A stretch of 64,000 nt of DNA, taken from the NCBI RefSeq assembly GCF_004016525.1, contig NZ_SACJ01000016.1, positions 1 through 64,000 on the forward strand. The letters are read 5' to 3'. The notes under the pieces were generated by a model. That model made no database searches and was not told where the DNA came from. It was given only the letters and a program-made list of their open reading frames with translations. This DNA comes from Flavobacterium sufflavum. Lineage in GTDB: Bacteria > Bacteroidota > Bacteroidia > Flavobacteriales > Flavobacteriaceae. Every line of letters starts with the position of its first letter. Within the stretch, counting starts at the first letter, position 1. Shown in pieces: positions 26,236 through 35,277 of the stretch. A program made the position numbers and the translations under genes.

Positions 26236-27852
26236 ATGAATCAAACAAAATATATTTTTGTTACTGGAGGGGTTACTTCTTCTTTGGGAAAAGGAATTAT
26301 AGCAGCATCATTAGCAAAATTATTACAGGCAAGAGGGTACAGAACAACTATTCAAAAATTTGATCCCTACTTAAATGTTGACCCGGGAACATTGAATCCT
26401 TATGAACATGGGGAATGTTATGTAACCGATGATGGAGCTGAAACTGATTTAGATTTAGGTCACTACGAGCGTTTTCTGAATGTTCCGACTTCTCAGGCTA
26501 ATAACGTAACGACTGGTAGAATTTATCTTTCGGTTATTGAAAAAGAAAGAAGAGGGGAGTTTCTGGGAAAAACGGTTCAGGTTGTTCCTCATATCACTAA
26601 TGAAATTAAGGACAGAATGCAATTGCTGGGGCAATCCGGTGATTATGATATTATTATTACTGAAATTGGTGGAACTGTAGGGGATATTGAATCTTTGCCT
26701 TATATTGAATCTGTTCGTCAATTAGTTTGGGATTTAGGTGAAAACAATGCTATTGTAATTCACCTTACTTTAGTTCCTTTCTTAGCTGCTGCTGGGGAGT
26801 TGAAAACAAAACCTACTCAGCACTCAGTGAAAACTTTGATGGAAAGCGGAATTAAGGCTGATATACTGGTTTGTAGAACTGAGCATGAACTTTCACAGGA
26901 AATACGCAGTAAACTGGCTTTGTTTTGTAATGTAAAAAAAGAAGCAGTTATTCAGTCTATTGATGCTTCGACTATTTACGAAGTGCCTAATTTAATGCTT
27001 GAAGAAGGATTGGATATTGTGGCTTTGAAAAAATTAGATTTACCTAAGAAAGCAGCTCCGGATTTGAAAAACTGGAATACTTTCTTAAAAAGATTAAAAA
27101 GCCCAAAACATACCGTAAATATTGGTTTGATTGGGAAATATGTTGAAATGCAAGACTGTTACAAGTCTATTTTGGAAGCATTTATTCATTCGGGTGCGGC
27201 TAATGAAACTAAAGTAAATGTAGTTTCTATTCACTCAGAATATATCGATGACGAAAATATTGCTGATAAATTAAAAGATATCGACGCTATTTTAGTAGCA
27301 CCGGGATTTGGTGAAAGAGGAATTGAAGGTAAAATTGCTGCGGTGCGTTATGCACGTGAAAGCAAAATGCCTTTCTTCGGAATCTGTCTTGGAATGCAAA
27401 TGTCGGTAATTGAATATTCAAGAAATGTATTAGGATTAGCAGAAGCTAATTCGACTGAGATGAATGACCAAACGGCTCATCCGGTTGTGAACTTGATGGA
27501 AGAGCAAAAAAATGTAACCGACAAAGGAGGTACAATGCGTCTTGGAGCCTGGAAATGTGAAATAAAACCAGATACTTTAGCTTATAAAATATATGGTCAA
27601 ACAACTATTCACGAGCGTCACCGTCACCGTTATGAATACAACAGTGCTTACGTTACTCAATTGGAAAAAGCAGGATTAAAAGCTTCAGGGGTGAATCCGG
27701 ATACAGGATTAGTGGAAATTGTAGAAATTGAAGAGCATCCTTTCTTTATTGGAGTACAATACCATCCGGAATATAAGAGTACTGTGGCAAATCCACACCC
27801 TCTTTTTGTGAACTTTGTGGCTGCAGCAGTAAAAGCAAGAAAAAAACAATAG
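26236..27852 (+). CDS. pyrG: CTP synthase
   Basis: 538 residues. The N-terminal synthetase domain opens with YIFVTGGVTSSLGKG and has the YLNVDPGTLNPYEHGE motif. The C-terminal glutaminase has its nucleophile in FFGICLGMQMSV and the His/Glu pair in VQYHPEYKS. Makes CTP from UTP, ATP and glutamine in the cytosol. Normal length. yidC follows after 63 nt on the same strand. Confidence 0.97.
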   Translation: MNQTKYIFVTGGVTSSLGKGIIAASLAKLLQARGYRTTIQKFDPYLNVDPGTLNPYEHGECYVTDDGAETDLDLGHYERFLNVPTSQANNVTTGRIYLSVIEKERRGEFLGKTVQVVPHITNEIKDRMQLLGQSGDYDIIITEIGGTVGDIESLPYIESVRQLVWDLGENNAIVIHLTLVPFLAAAGELKTKPTQHSVKTLMESGIKADILVCRTEHELSQEIRSKLALFCNVKKEAVIQSIDASTIYEVPNLMLEEGLDIVALKKLDLPKKAAPDLKNWNTFLKRLKSPKHTVNIGLIGKYVEMQDCYKSILEAFIHSGAANETKVNVVSIHSEYIDDENIADKLKDIDAILVAPGFGERGIEGKIAAVRYARESKMPFFGICLGMQMSVIEYSRNVLGLAEANSTEMNDQTAHPVVNLMEEQKNVTDKGGTMRLGAWKCEIKPDTLAYKIYGQTTIHERHRHRYEYNSAYVTQLEKAGLKASGVNPDTGLVEIVEIEEHPFFIGVQYHPEYKSTVANPHPLFVNFVAAAVKARKKQ

Positions 27853-27915
27853 TTTTTCTAGTAATAGAATCAAATAATTTGGCTGAATAAGCTAATAAAA
27901 ATAAGTCGTGTAATA

Positions 27916-29808
27916 ATGGAAGAAAAAAAGTTTGACCCTAATTCGTTAATAGGTTTTGTATTGATTTTTGGTATTTTACTTTGGATAATGTATCAAAACA
28001 AGCCTTCTGAAGCAGAACTTGCTGCAGAAAAAGCCAAAAAAGAATTGGTCGTTAAAGATGCTAAAGTTCAAGAAAATGCTGCTAAACTTAATGCAGCCCC
28101 AGTTGCAACTAATGACACTTTGAAATTAGCGCAGTTGCAAAAATCTTTAGGAAGTTTTGCTTATTCGGCTACTTTAGCTTCTGCTAAAGACGAATATACT
28201 ACAATTGAAAACAAATTAGTAAGACTTAAAATTGCTAATAAAGGTGGATATATTGTAGAGGCAACTTTAAAGAATTATGAGCGATTTAAAAAAGGTTCAG
28301 GTAAATTAGTGCAATTGGTAAAAGACAATAATGCACAGTTTAATCTTCAATTATTAACAAAAGACAATCATACTTTAAATACTAAGGATCTTTATTTTGA
28401 ACCAACTTTGACAAAAAATGGTGAAGACCAAATTTTGACAATGCGTTTAAAAGCAGCTGATAATGCTTATTTGGAATACAAATATGTATTAAAAGCGGCT
28501 GATTATATGTTGGATTTTGATATTCAAACGCAAGGATTGAATAGTGTTTTGAAAACAGAAAAACCATTACAATTAGAATGGAATCTTAAGACTTATGCTA
28601 ATGAAAAAAGTATTACTTATGAGAACCGTTATTCTGAATTGTATTTCGAATATGAAGAAGGTAAAAAAGACTATTTAGGTCAGGGGAATGACAAGACTGA
28701 AACTGCTGAAGATGTTTCTTATGTAGCCTACAAACAGCATTTCTTTTCTTCTATTTTATTGTCGTCAACTCCGTTTAAAACAGCTGAATTACACTCTAAT
28801 AATTTAGTAAAAGATGCCAATGTTGATACAACTTATACTAAACAATTCAAGGCAGTTATGCCATTGGCTTTCAAAAATGGAGAGATTGACCAAAAGATGA
28901 ATTGGTATTACGGTCCTACAGACTATAAATTGTTGAAATCTTACGATAAACATTTAGAGGATGTTGTAGCCTTAGGTTGGGGAATTTTTGGATGGATTAA
29001 CCGTCATGCTTTTATCCCTATGTATGGATTGTTGAGTATGTTTATCTCTCAAGGTTGGGCAATTGTATTGTTTACTATTTTGGTAAAATTAATCATGTCG
29101 CCTATAACCTATAAGTCTTTCCTTTCTCAGGCAAAAATGAAAGTGTTGAGACCTGAAATTACTGAAATTGCTGAAAAATTCAAGGATGAGCCTATGAAAA
29201 AACAGCAGGAAACAATGAAGTTATACAACAAGGCCGGGGTAAACCCAATGGCTGGATGTGTGCCTGGTTTATTGCAGATGCCTGTTTTCTACGCCTTGTT
29301 CCAGTTCTTTCCATCGGCTTTAGAGTTAAGACAAAAAGGCTTTTTATGGGCAGATGATTTATCGTCATTCGATTCAGTTTACAAATTGCCTTTCCATATT
29401 CCTGCTTATGGAGATCATATTAGTTTGTTCCCAATTTTAGCTTCAATCGCCATTTTCTTTTATATGAAAATGACCACTGGAGACCAACAAATGGCAACAC
29501 CACAACAAGAAGGAATGCCTGATATGGCGAAGATGATGAAAATAATGGTGTACATTTCGCCATTAATGATGTTGTTGTTCTTTAACAGCTATGCTTCAGG
29601 ATTGAGTTTGTATTATTTTATTTCTAATACAATTACAATTGGAATTATGTTAGTTATCAAAAATTACATTATTGATAGCGATAAGATTCACGCTGAAATT
29701 CAGGAAAACAAAAAGAAAGAGCCAAAGAAACAAAGTAAGTTTCAACAAAAGCTTCAGGAAGCTATGGCGCAACAGGAAGCTATGAAAGCTCAAAACAAAA
29801 AAAAATAA
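27916..29808 (+). CDS. yidC: Membrane protein insertase YidC
   Basis: 630 residues. An N-terminal TM (~10-22) and a large periplasmic beta domain (~60-350) precede the Oxa1 core with conserved GWGIFGWINRHAFIPMYG and MAGCVPGLLQMPVFYALF. A Lys/Gln-rich cytosolic tail ends KAQNKKK. It inserts inner-membrane proteins with or without Sec. Likely co-transcribed with pyrG since no terminator lies between. Normal length for Bacteroidota. Confidence 0.96.
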   Translation: MEEKKFDPNSLIGFVLIFGILLWIMYQNKPSEAELAAEKAKKELVVKDAKVQENAAKLNAAPVATNDTLKLAQLQKSLGSFAYSATLASAKDEYTTIENKLVRLKIANKGGYIVEATLKNYERFKKGSGKLVQLVKDNNAQFNLQLLTKDNHTLNTKDLYFEPTLTKNGEDQILTMRLKAADNAYLEYKYVLKAADYMLDFDIQTQGLNSVLKTEKPLQLEWNLKTYANEKSITYENRYSELYFEYEEGKKDYLGQGNDKTETAEDVSYVAYKQHFFSSILLSSTPFKTAELHSNNLVKDANVDTTYTKQFKAVMPLAFKNGEIDQKMNWYYGPTDYKLLKSYDKHLEDVVALGWGIFGWINRHAFIPMYGLLSMFISQGWAIVLFTILVKLIMSPITYKSFLSQAKMKVLRPEITEIAEKFKDEPMKKQQETMKLYNKAGVNPMAGCVPGLLQMPVFYALFQFFPSALELRQKGFLWADDLSSFDSVYKLPFHIPAYGDHISLFPILASIAIFFYMKMTTGDQQMATPQQEGMPDMAKMMKIMVYISPLMMLLFFNSYASGLSLYYFISNTITIGIMLVIKNYIIDSDKIHAEIQENKKKEPKKQSKFQQKLQEAMAQQEAMKAQNKKK

Positions 29809-29820
29809 TAAGTATCAAAA

Positions 29821-29846
29821 AAATCTCGTTCATTCGGGATTTTTTT
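29821..29846 (+). terminator. Terminator of yidC
   Basis: Stem AAATCTCG/CGGGATTT with one G-T pair, 6-nt loop, T run. Confidence 0.8.
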
Positions 29847-29905
29847 GGTTTTAGAGATAATTTATAATTTGGTTCAGACGTTTTAAGGTATAAAGAAATA
29901 GTTTT

Positions 29906-30619
29906 ATGAAAACATTGTATAGAGTAAGTTTGCTTGTATTTATGATTTTAAGTTTTTGTGGTCTTCAGGCTCAAAATGCTTTTAATAATTTAGATGTCAA
30001 TGGAAAAAAAGATGGTTTGTGGAAAGGTTTTTATCCGGAATCCAAAAGACTTCGATACGAAGGAACTTTTTCTCATGGTAAAGAAATAGGTGAGTTTAAG
30101 TTTTTTGATGATACCAAGGCTGGAACTGTTATAGCAACGCGGACTTTTAATCCTAATGATAATATGGCTTACACAGTTTTTTATGACCAAAGTAAGAATA
30201 AAGTCAGTGAAGGAAAGGTAGTCAATAAATTGTTTGAAGGCGAATGGAAATATTACCATCAGGCTTCTAAAACGATTATGACAATCGAAAATTATAAAAA
30301 CGGAAAACTGGAAGGTTTGCGATCAGTGTATTTTCCAAGTGGTAAAATTGCCGAGGAAACAAATTATAAATTGGGTTTAAAGAATGGTAGTTCTAAAAAA
30401 TATTCTGAAAAAGGAATTGTCTTAGAAGAATCTAATTTTAAAAACGATCAATACGATGGTATAACCGTTTTTAAAGATGTAGATGGAAATGTAGTTTCCA
30501 AAGGTAAATTTATAAACGGAAAGAAAACAGGAATTTGGCAATTTTTCGAAAACGGAAAATTAACACAGGAAGTCAATGAGAGTAATCCTAAAAAAGTAAA
30601 TGCCGCCAAAACAAAGTAA
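29906..30619 (+). CDS. Secreted YwqK/MORN-like repeat protein
   Basis: 237 residues with a signal peptide ending at LQAQ. The rest is MORN-variant (YwqK-type) repeats of ~22 residues with the pattern NGK-x-G-x-W/Y-x-x-Y; clear units include NGKKDGLWKGFYPES, NKLFEGEWKYYHQ, NGKLEGLRSVYFPSG and NGKKTGIWQFFENGK. YwqK in Bacillus is annotated as an antitoxin; for secreted Bacteroidota members the role is unknown. The same repeat builds the giant protein at 39157-42411. Confidence 0.8.
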   Translation: MKTLYRVSLLVFMILSFCGLQAQNAFNNLDVNGKKDGLWKGFYPESKRLRYEGTFSHGKEIGEFKFFDDTKAGTVIATRTFNPNDNMAYTVFYDQSKNKVSEGKVVNKLFEGEWKYYHQASKTIMTIENYKNGKLEGLRSVYFPSGKIAEETNYKLGLKNGSSKKYSEKGIVLEESNFKNDQYDGITVFKDVDGNVVSKGKFINGKKTGIWQFFENGKLTQEVNESNPKKVNAAKTK

Positions 30620-30621
30620 TT

Positions 30622-30830
30622 TTTTACGTCATTTAAATGTCCTTAGCTTTCGCAGTCGAGTGTCAAATGTTTGAAGAATACGTAAAAAGAAAATCTGTTT
30701 GAGCGAAGCGAGTTATTTTCTTTTAGTATTCGAAAACTAATTTGACCGACGAGGAAGCGTAAGACTTGATTTTTTTGTTTCTTTTTTGATCAAGCAAAAA
30801 AGAAAATTGTTAAAACATATTCGTTTTACA
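30622..30830. repeat. Intergenic repeat-like sequence, family B
   Basis: No ORF. Begins with inverted TTTTTACGT (30621-30629) and ACGTAAAAA (~30680-30688), then TGTTTGAGCGAAGCGAG, then GACTTGATTTTTTTG and a Lys-tract-like tail. I recall this phrase order as a common intergenic filler in Flavobacterium genomes; only one copy is in the window. The rest of the gap to mnmA (30831-30915) shows nothing but the promoter. Confidence 0.45.
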
Positions 30831-30915
30831 ATAAAAACTCAAACAGTTTTTTGATGATAATCTAACGGCTTTAGAATTAACAATAGTTAGGGATAAGAAT
30901 CGGTTGAAAACTTTG

Positions 30916-30923
30916 TACCTTTG
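30916..30923 (+). promoter_or_regulatory. -7 promoter box of mnmA; decides the start codon
   Basis: TACCTTTG matches TAnnTTTG and overlaps the frame's upstream TTG at 30921, so translation must begin at ATG 30948. Confidence 0.7.
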
Positions 30924-30947
30924 CAGCCTCATAAAACAAATTTTATT

Positions 30948-32135
30948 ATGAAGCGTGTTGTAGTAGGGCTTTCCGGTGGTGTCGATTCTAGTGTTGCGGC
31001 TTATTTGTTGCAACAACAAGGCTATGAGGTTATTGGCCTTTTTATGAAAAATTGGCATGATGATTCGGTTACGATTTCAAATGATTGCCCGTGGTTAGAA
31101 GATAGTAATGATGCCTTGTTAGTAGCTGAGAAATTAGGAATTCCATTTCAAACCGTTGATTTAAGCGAACAATACAAAGAAAAAATTGTTGATTATATGT
31201 TCAGCGAATACGAAAAAGGGAGAACTCCAAATCCTGATGTACTTTGTAATCGCGAGATAAAGTTTGATGTTTTTATGAAAATCGCCTTAAGTCTTGGTGC
31301 CGATTATGTTGCAACGGGACATTACTGCCGAAAAAACGAAATTGAAGTTGACGGAAAGCCGGTTTATCAATTGCTTTCAGGAGTAGATAACAATAAAGAT
31401 CAGTCTTATTTTCTGTGTCAATTATCGCAAGAGCAATTGTCAAAATCACTTTTCCCAATTGGAGAACTGACTAAACCACAAGTGCGCGAAATTGCAGCCG
31501 AAATGGAATTGGTAACTGCCGAAAAGAAAGATTCGCAAGGATTATGTTTTATTGGGAAAGTACGTTTGCCAGAATTTCTACAACAAAAATTACAACCTAA
31601 AGATGGCGTTATTGTCCAAATTGATAAAAGTAATCCGGTTTATGATACTATAATTCCGGAAGGATTGTCAGAAGAGGAAACTTTGGCTTTAGCTGCAAAA
31701 CCAATTCAATATTCGCCTGAAATGGGTAAGACGGTAGGAAAGCATCAGGGAGCACATTATTTCACCATAGGACAGCGAAAAGGATTGAATGTGGGCGGTA
31801 CTGCCGAAGGTTTATTTGTCATAGCAACTGATGTAGTTTCGAATACTATTTATACAGGAATGGGAAGCCATCATCCGGGTTTGTTTAGAAAAGCATTATT
31901 TATAGAAAAATCAGAAGTGCATTGGATTCGTGAAGATTTGGCTTTAGCCAATGGAGAAACGATGAAAGTAAAAGCAAGAATTCGATACAGACAGCCTTTG
32001 CAGGAAGCTACTTTGCATCAGTTTGAATCGGGCATGTATGTTTCTTTTGAAGAACCACAATCAGCTATTACCGAAGGACAATTTGTAGCCTGGCATCTGG
32101 GTGAGGAATTAGTCGGCTCGGGAGTGATTTCTTAG
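30948..32135 (+). CDS. mnmA: tRNA-specific 2-thiouridylase
   Basis: 395 residues from ATG 30948 (MKRVVVGLSGG). PP-loop GLSGGVDSSVAAYL, first catalytic Cys in NPDVLCNREIKF, second Cys in SQGLCFIGK, and the central GQRKGLNVGG. It makes the s2 group of s2U34 in tRNA Lys/Glu/Gln. Normal length. It has its own promoter and terminator. Confidence 0.96.
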   Translation: MKRVVVGLSGGVDSSVAAYLLQQQGYEVIGLFMKNWHDDSVTISNDCPWLEDSNDALLVAEKLGIPFQTVDLSEQYKEKIVDYMFSEYEKGRTPNPDVLCNREIKFDVFMKIALSLGADYVATGHYCRKNEIEVDGKPVYQLLSGVDNNKDQSYFLCQLSQEQLSKSLFPIGELTKPQVREIAAEMELVTAEKKDSQGLCFIGKVRLPEFLQQKLQPKDGVIVQIDKSNPVYDTIIPEGLSEEETLALAAKPIQYSPEMGKTVGKHQGAHYFTIGQRKGLNVGGTAEGLFVIATDVVSNTIYTGMGSHHPGLFRKALFIEKSEVHWIREDLALANGETMKVKARIRYRQPLQEATLHQFESGMYVSFEEPQSAITEGQFVAWHLGEELVGSGVIS

Positions 32136-32164
32136 TTGGACTTTCGAAAAAAAACAATAAATTT

Positions 32165-32204
32165 AAGTGATTAATTCTTTTAGAAGATTAATCACTTTTT
32201 TTTT
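32165..32204 (+). terminator. Terminator of mnmA
   Basis: 11-bp stem AAGTGATTAAT/ATTAATCACTT, inner TCTT/AAGA, T run. Confidence 0.88.
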
Positions 32205-32221
32205 CTGCTTATATTGGTACT

Positions 32222-33838
32222 ATGAAAAAGTTTGTTTTGTTGTTTTTAATATTTGTCCCTCTTTTGGTTTTTTCGCAAGAAGAAGCCTGGGTGTATTTTA
32301 ATGCCAAGGCAAATGAGCAATATTTTCTGGATAATCCTTCGATGATGTTGTCTCAACGTGCTTTAGACAGACGGAGCACTCAAAACATCGCTTTGGATTT
32401 TAAAGATGTTCCCATTAATCAAAGCTTTATCAATACTGTTAGTGCTGTTTCAGGAATTAAAGTGATGGCTAAATCCAAATGGCTGAATGCAATTCATGTG
32501 AGAGGAACTCAAAGCCTAATTAATTCTTTAAAAAACTTTGGTTTTGTTGCCAAAGTTGATTTTGCTGATAAAACTTTGAATACTACCAATAAGATCGTTA
32601 CAACTAAATCTGTAGAAATACAAAAAAGCGATTTAAAAAAAGAGAAAACGGTTTATGCTTATGGTGGATCGGCTGTACAAGTAGAAATGTTAAACGGACA
32701 GCTTTTGCATCAGCAAAATTATACAGGTTCGGGAAAAATAATTGCTGTTTTAGATTCGGGTTTTCCGGGTGTTGATAAAGCACTTCCTTTTAAGCGCTTA
32801 AGAGATAATAATCAAATTTTAGGCGGATATAATTTTGTAAAGAGGAATGATGATATTTTTTCTCAGGATTCGCACGGAACTTTTGTACTTTCAACTATGG
32901 GAGCTTATGTCGATAATGTGTTGATAGGTACTGCTCCTGGTGCTTCTTATTATTTATTTATTACTGAGGATGTTACTTCAGAAAATCCTGTTGAAGAATC
33001 CTTGTGGGTTGAAGCGGCTGAAAAAGCAGATAGTTTGGGAGTGGATATAATCAGTAGTTCATTAGGATATACTGATTTTGATAATCCGGCATACAATCAT
33101 AATTATAGCGATAGAAATGGGACGAGCACTTTTATTTCTAAAGGAGCTGAGATTGCTTTTAGTCGTGGGATGTTGGTGGTAGTTTCTTCCGGCAATGACG
33201 GAGGAACTAAAAGTCCTTATATAGGAGCTCCAGCCGATGCTCCTTCGGTGATTGCGGTGGGCGCGGTTAAGGCAGATAAAACGATAGCCGGTTTTAGTTC
33301 GATAGGGCCTTCTTTTGATGGTCGCATAAAACCTGATGTGATGGCTCAGGGAGAAAAAACAGTTGTTTCAGACGAAAACGGAAATAGCATTTTTTTAAGT
33401 GGAACTTCTTTTTCGGCTCCCATAATTTCAGGTATGTTAGCCTGTTTATGGCAAGCTTATCCTGATAAAACCAATCAGGAAATAAAAGAGTTGATGCTTG
33501 AGTCGGCAACAAAGTATGCTGCACCAGATAATCAATATGGTTATGGAATTCCTGATTTTGGTTTGGCGTTAAACAAAGGAGTCTCATTAAAAAGCGAAAA
33601 GATTGAATATTATGTTGCTTATCCTAATCCTGCTTCCGATGTTATCGCTGTAGATTTTCCTCCCAGTTTTAATTCGGGGAAAGTTTTGTTTTATAATGTT
33701 TTAGGGCAAAAAGTTTTGGAGAAAAAAGTAGAGAGTATACATACTGATTTTTCTTTGGAGTCGTTAAATAGAGGGATTTATTTTTATCACATCGAATCAG
33801 ATTCGGTTTCGAAGAACGGAAAAATAATTAAAAAGTAG
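32222..33838 (+). CDS. Secreted subtilisin-family (S8) serine protease with T9SS tail
   Basis: 538 residues: signal peptide ending VFSQ (~19), a prodomain (~20-145), then the S8 catalytic domain with Asp in AVLDSGFPG, His in QDSHGTFV, Asn in VVSSGND and Ser in SGTSFSAP. The last ~80 residues are a type-A T9SS sorting domain (YPNPASDVIAV, VLFYNVLGQKV, LNRGIYFYHIE). It should be exported across the outer membrane by the T9SS and cleaved there. All catalytic residues are present. First gene of a three-gene run, 5 nt from the next. Confidence 0.93.
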   Translation: MKKFVLLFLIFVPLLVFSQEEAWVYFNAKANEQYFLDNPSMMLSQRALDRRSTQNIALDFKDVPINQSFINTVSAVSGIKVMAKSKWLNAIHVRGTQSLINSLKNFGFVAKVDFADKTLNTTNKIVTTKSVEIQKSDLKKEKTVYAYGGSAVQVEMLNGQLLHQQNYTGSGKIIAVLDSGFPGVDKALPFKRLRDNNQILGGYNFVKRNDDIFSQDSHGTFVLSTMGAYVDNVLIGTAPGASYYLFITEDVTSENPVEESLWVEAAEKADSLGVDIISSSLGYTDFDNPAYNHNYSDRNGTSTFISKGAEIAFSRGMLVVVSSGNDGGTKSPYIGAPADAPSVIAVGAVKADKTIAGFSSIGPSFDGRIKPDVMAQGEKTVVSDENGNSIFLSGTSFSAPIISGMLACLWQAYPDKTNQEIKELMLESATKYAAPDNQYGYGIPDFGLALNKGVSLKSEKIEYYVAYPNPASDVIAVDFPPSFNSGKVLFYNVLGQKVLEKKVESIHTDFSLESLNRGIYFYHIESDSVSKNGKIIKK

Positions 33839-33843
33839 TTTTG

Positions 33844-34788
33844 ATGAATAGAATAACCACACTTTTCAATATTAAATATCCCATAATTCAGGCAGGAATG
33901 GTTTGGGTAAGTGGTTATAAGTTGGCCAGCGCGGTAAGTAATGCCGGAGGTTTGGGCTTATTAGGAGCCGGTTCGATGTATCCGGAAGTTTTAAGAGAAC
34001 ATATTCAAAAATGTAAAAAAGCAACTTCAAAACCTTTTGGAGTGAATATCCCGATGTTGTATCCCAATATCGAAGAAATTATGAAAATTATTGTTGACGA
34101 AGGAGTCAAAATTGTTTTTACATCAGCCGGAAATCCGATGGCATGGACGCCTTATTTAAAAGAAAATGGCATTACGGTAGTGCATGTGGTGAGTAGTACA
34201 AAATTTGGATTAAAAGCTCAGGAAGCAGGTGTAGATGCTATTGTAGCCGAGGGTTTTGAAGCAGGAGGGCATAACGGTAGGGATGAGACAACCACTTTTA
34301 CTTTAATCCCTATGGTGAAAGAACAAATAAAAATTCCTATTATTGCAGCTGGTGGTATAGCTAATGGAAAAGGAATGCTGGCAGCAATGGTTTTAGGAGC
34401 TGATGGGGTTCAAATAGGCAGTCGGTTTGCGGCTTCAAAAGAATCTTCGGCACATGATAATTTTAAGCAAGTGGTTCTAAACACAAAAGAAGGTGGTACG
34501 CATTTGACCTTGAAAGAGCTAACTCCGGTGCGCTTGATTAAGAATAAGTTTTTTGAAGATATTCAGGAATTATATACTAAGTGTCCTACGAAAGAGGATT
34601 TGTCCCAGTTGTTAGGAAGGGCGCGAGCCAAAAGAGGCATTTTTGAGGGGGATTTAATAGAAGGAGAATTGGAAATAGGTCAGATTGCAGGATTAATTCA
34701 CGAAATAAAATCTGCCGAAACCATAGTTTTAGATACGATACAGGAATATCAGTTAGCCAAAAAAGAAGTCGCTAATTTTTTATTTTAA
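33844..34788 (+). CDS. Nitronate monooxygenase / 2-nitropropane dioxygenase-family flavoprotein
   Basis: 314 residues from ATG 33844 (a TTG 3 nt earlier is rejected). TIM-barrel FMN protein: YPIIQAGMVWVSG, NAGGLGLLGAGS, AEGFEAGGHNG with the class His, IIAAGGIANGKG and GADGVQIGSRF. The family includes nitronate monooxygenases and FabK-like enoyl reductases; the sequence favours NMO but FabK-type is not excluded. Cytosolic. Downstream partner of the S8 gene and 10 nt from the next gene, so co-transcribed though functionally unrelated. Confidence 0.87.
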   Translation: MNRITTLFNIKYPIIQAGMVWVSGYKLASAVSNAGGLGLLGAGSMYPEVLREHIQKCKKATSKPFGVNIPMLYPNIEEIMKIIVDEGVKIVFTSAGNPMAWTPYLKENGITVVHVVSSTKFGLKAQEAGVDAIVAEGFEAGGHNGRDETTTFTLIPMVKEQIKIPIIAAGGIANGKGMLAAMVLGADGVQIGSRFAASKESSAHDNFKQVVLNTKEGGTHLTLKELTPVRLIKNKFFEDIQELYTKCPTKEDLSQLLGRARAKRGIFEGDLIEGELEIGQIAGLIHEIKSAETIVLDTIQEYQLAKKEVANFLF

Positions 34789-34798
34789 AATAATTGAA

Positions 34799-35212
34799 AT
34801 GACAAAAATCAAATGCTTTTACATAAGCTTACTATTTTTAGGACTTGGAGTACAGCAATCCTATAGTCAAACCTATAGATTCAAGACTTCCGGTTTTAGT
34901 GTTTTAGAAAAAAACGAAAAAGGGAAATGGGGAAAATGGTCTGATTTGAGTCTGGTTAACATACTGGTTACCTTGGATACCAATAAAAACAGGATTTTAG
35001 TTTATTCTCAAAATATTCAGCTATATGAAATTTTAAGCTATCAGCCGGAGTCAGAAAGTGAAAGCGATTTGGTTTATTCTTTTACTTGTAAAGACAATGA
35101 TGGAATTGATTGTACCGTTTCTATAATTACCCGAAAAAAGCAAGAAAATCGAAAGCAATTATACATTACCTATAACGATCATGTGATTGTATATAATATT
35201 TTTACGATGTAA
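34799..35212 (+). CDS. Small secreted hypothetical protein
   Basis: 137 residues. Signal peptide ending SYSQ (~24), then a mature ~113-residue domain rich in Ser/Tyr/Lys with two Cys (CKDNDGIDC). I recognise no family. Third gene of the run with the subtilase, followed by a strong bidirectional terminator. Confidence 0.75.
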   Translation: MTKIKCFYISLLFLGLGVQQSYSQTYRFKTSGFSVLEKNEKGKWGKWSDLSLVNILVTLDTNKNRILVYSQNIQLYEILSYQPESESESDLVYSFTCKDNDGIDCTVSIITRKKQENRKQLYITYNDHVIVYNIFTM

Positions 35213-35221
35213 AAGACAATT

Positions 35222-35250
35222 AAAAAAGGCAGTTGTTAACTGCCTTTTTT
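35222..35250. terminator. Bidirectional terminator
   Basis: Stem AAAAAAGGCAGTT/AACTGCCTTTTTT with a 3-nt loop; serves both converging operons. Confidence 0.9.
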
Positions 35251-35277
35251 AATGTAATAAAAAAATAAAATTCTAAT

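Noticed and set aside
30621..30947. Gene in the gap before mnmA
   Set aside because: No frame has a plausible start, length or composition; the sequence is repeat-like and ends with the promoter.
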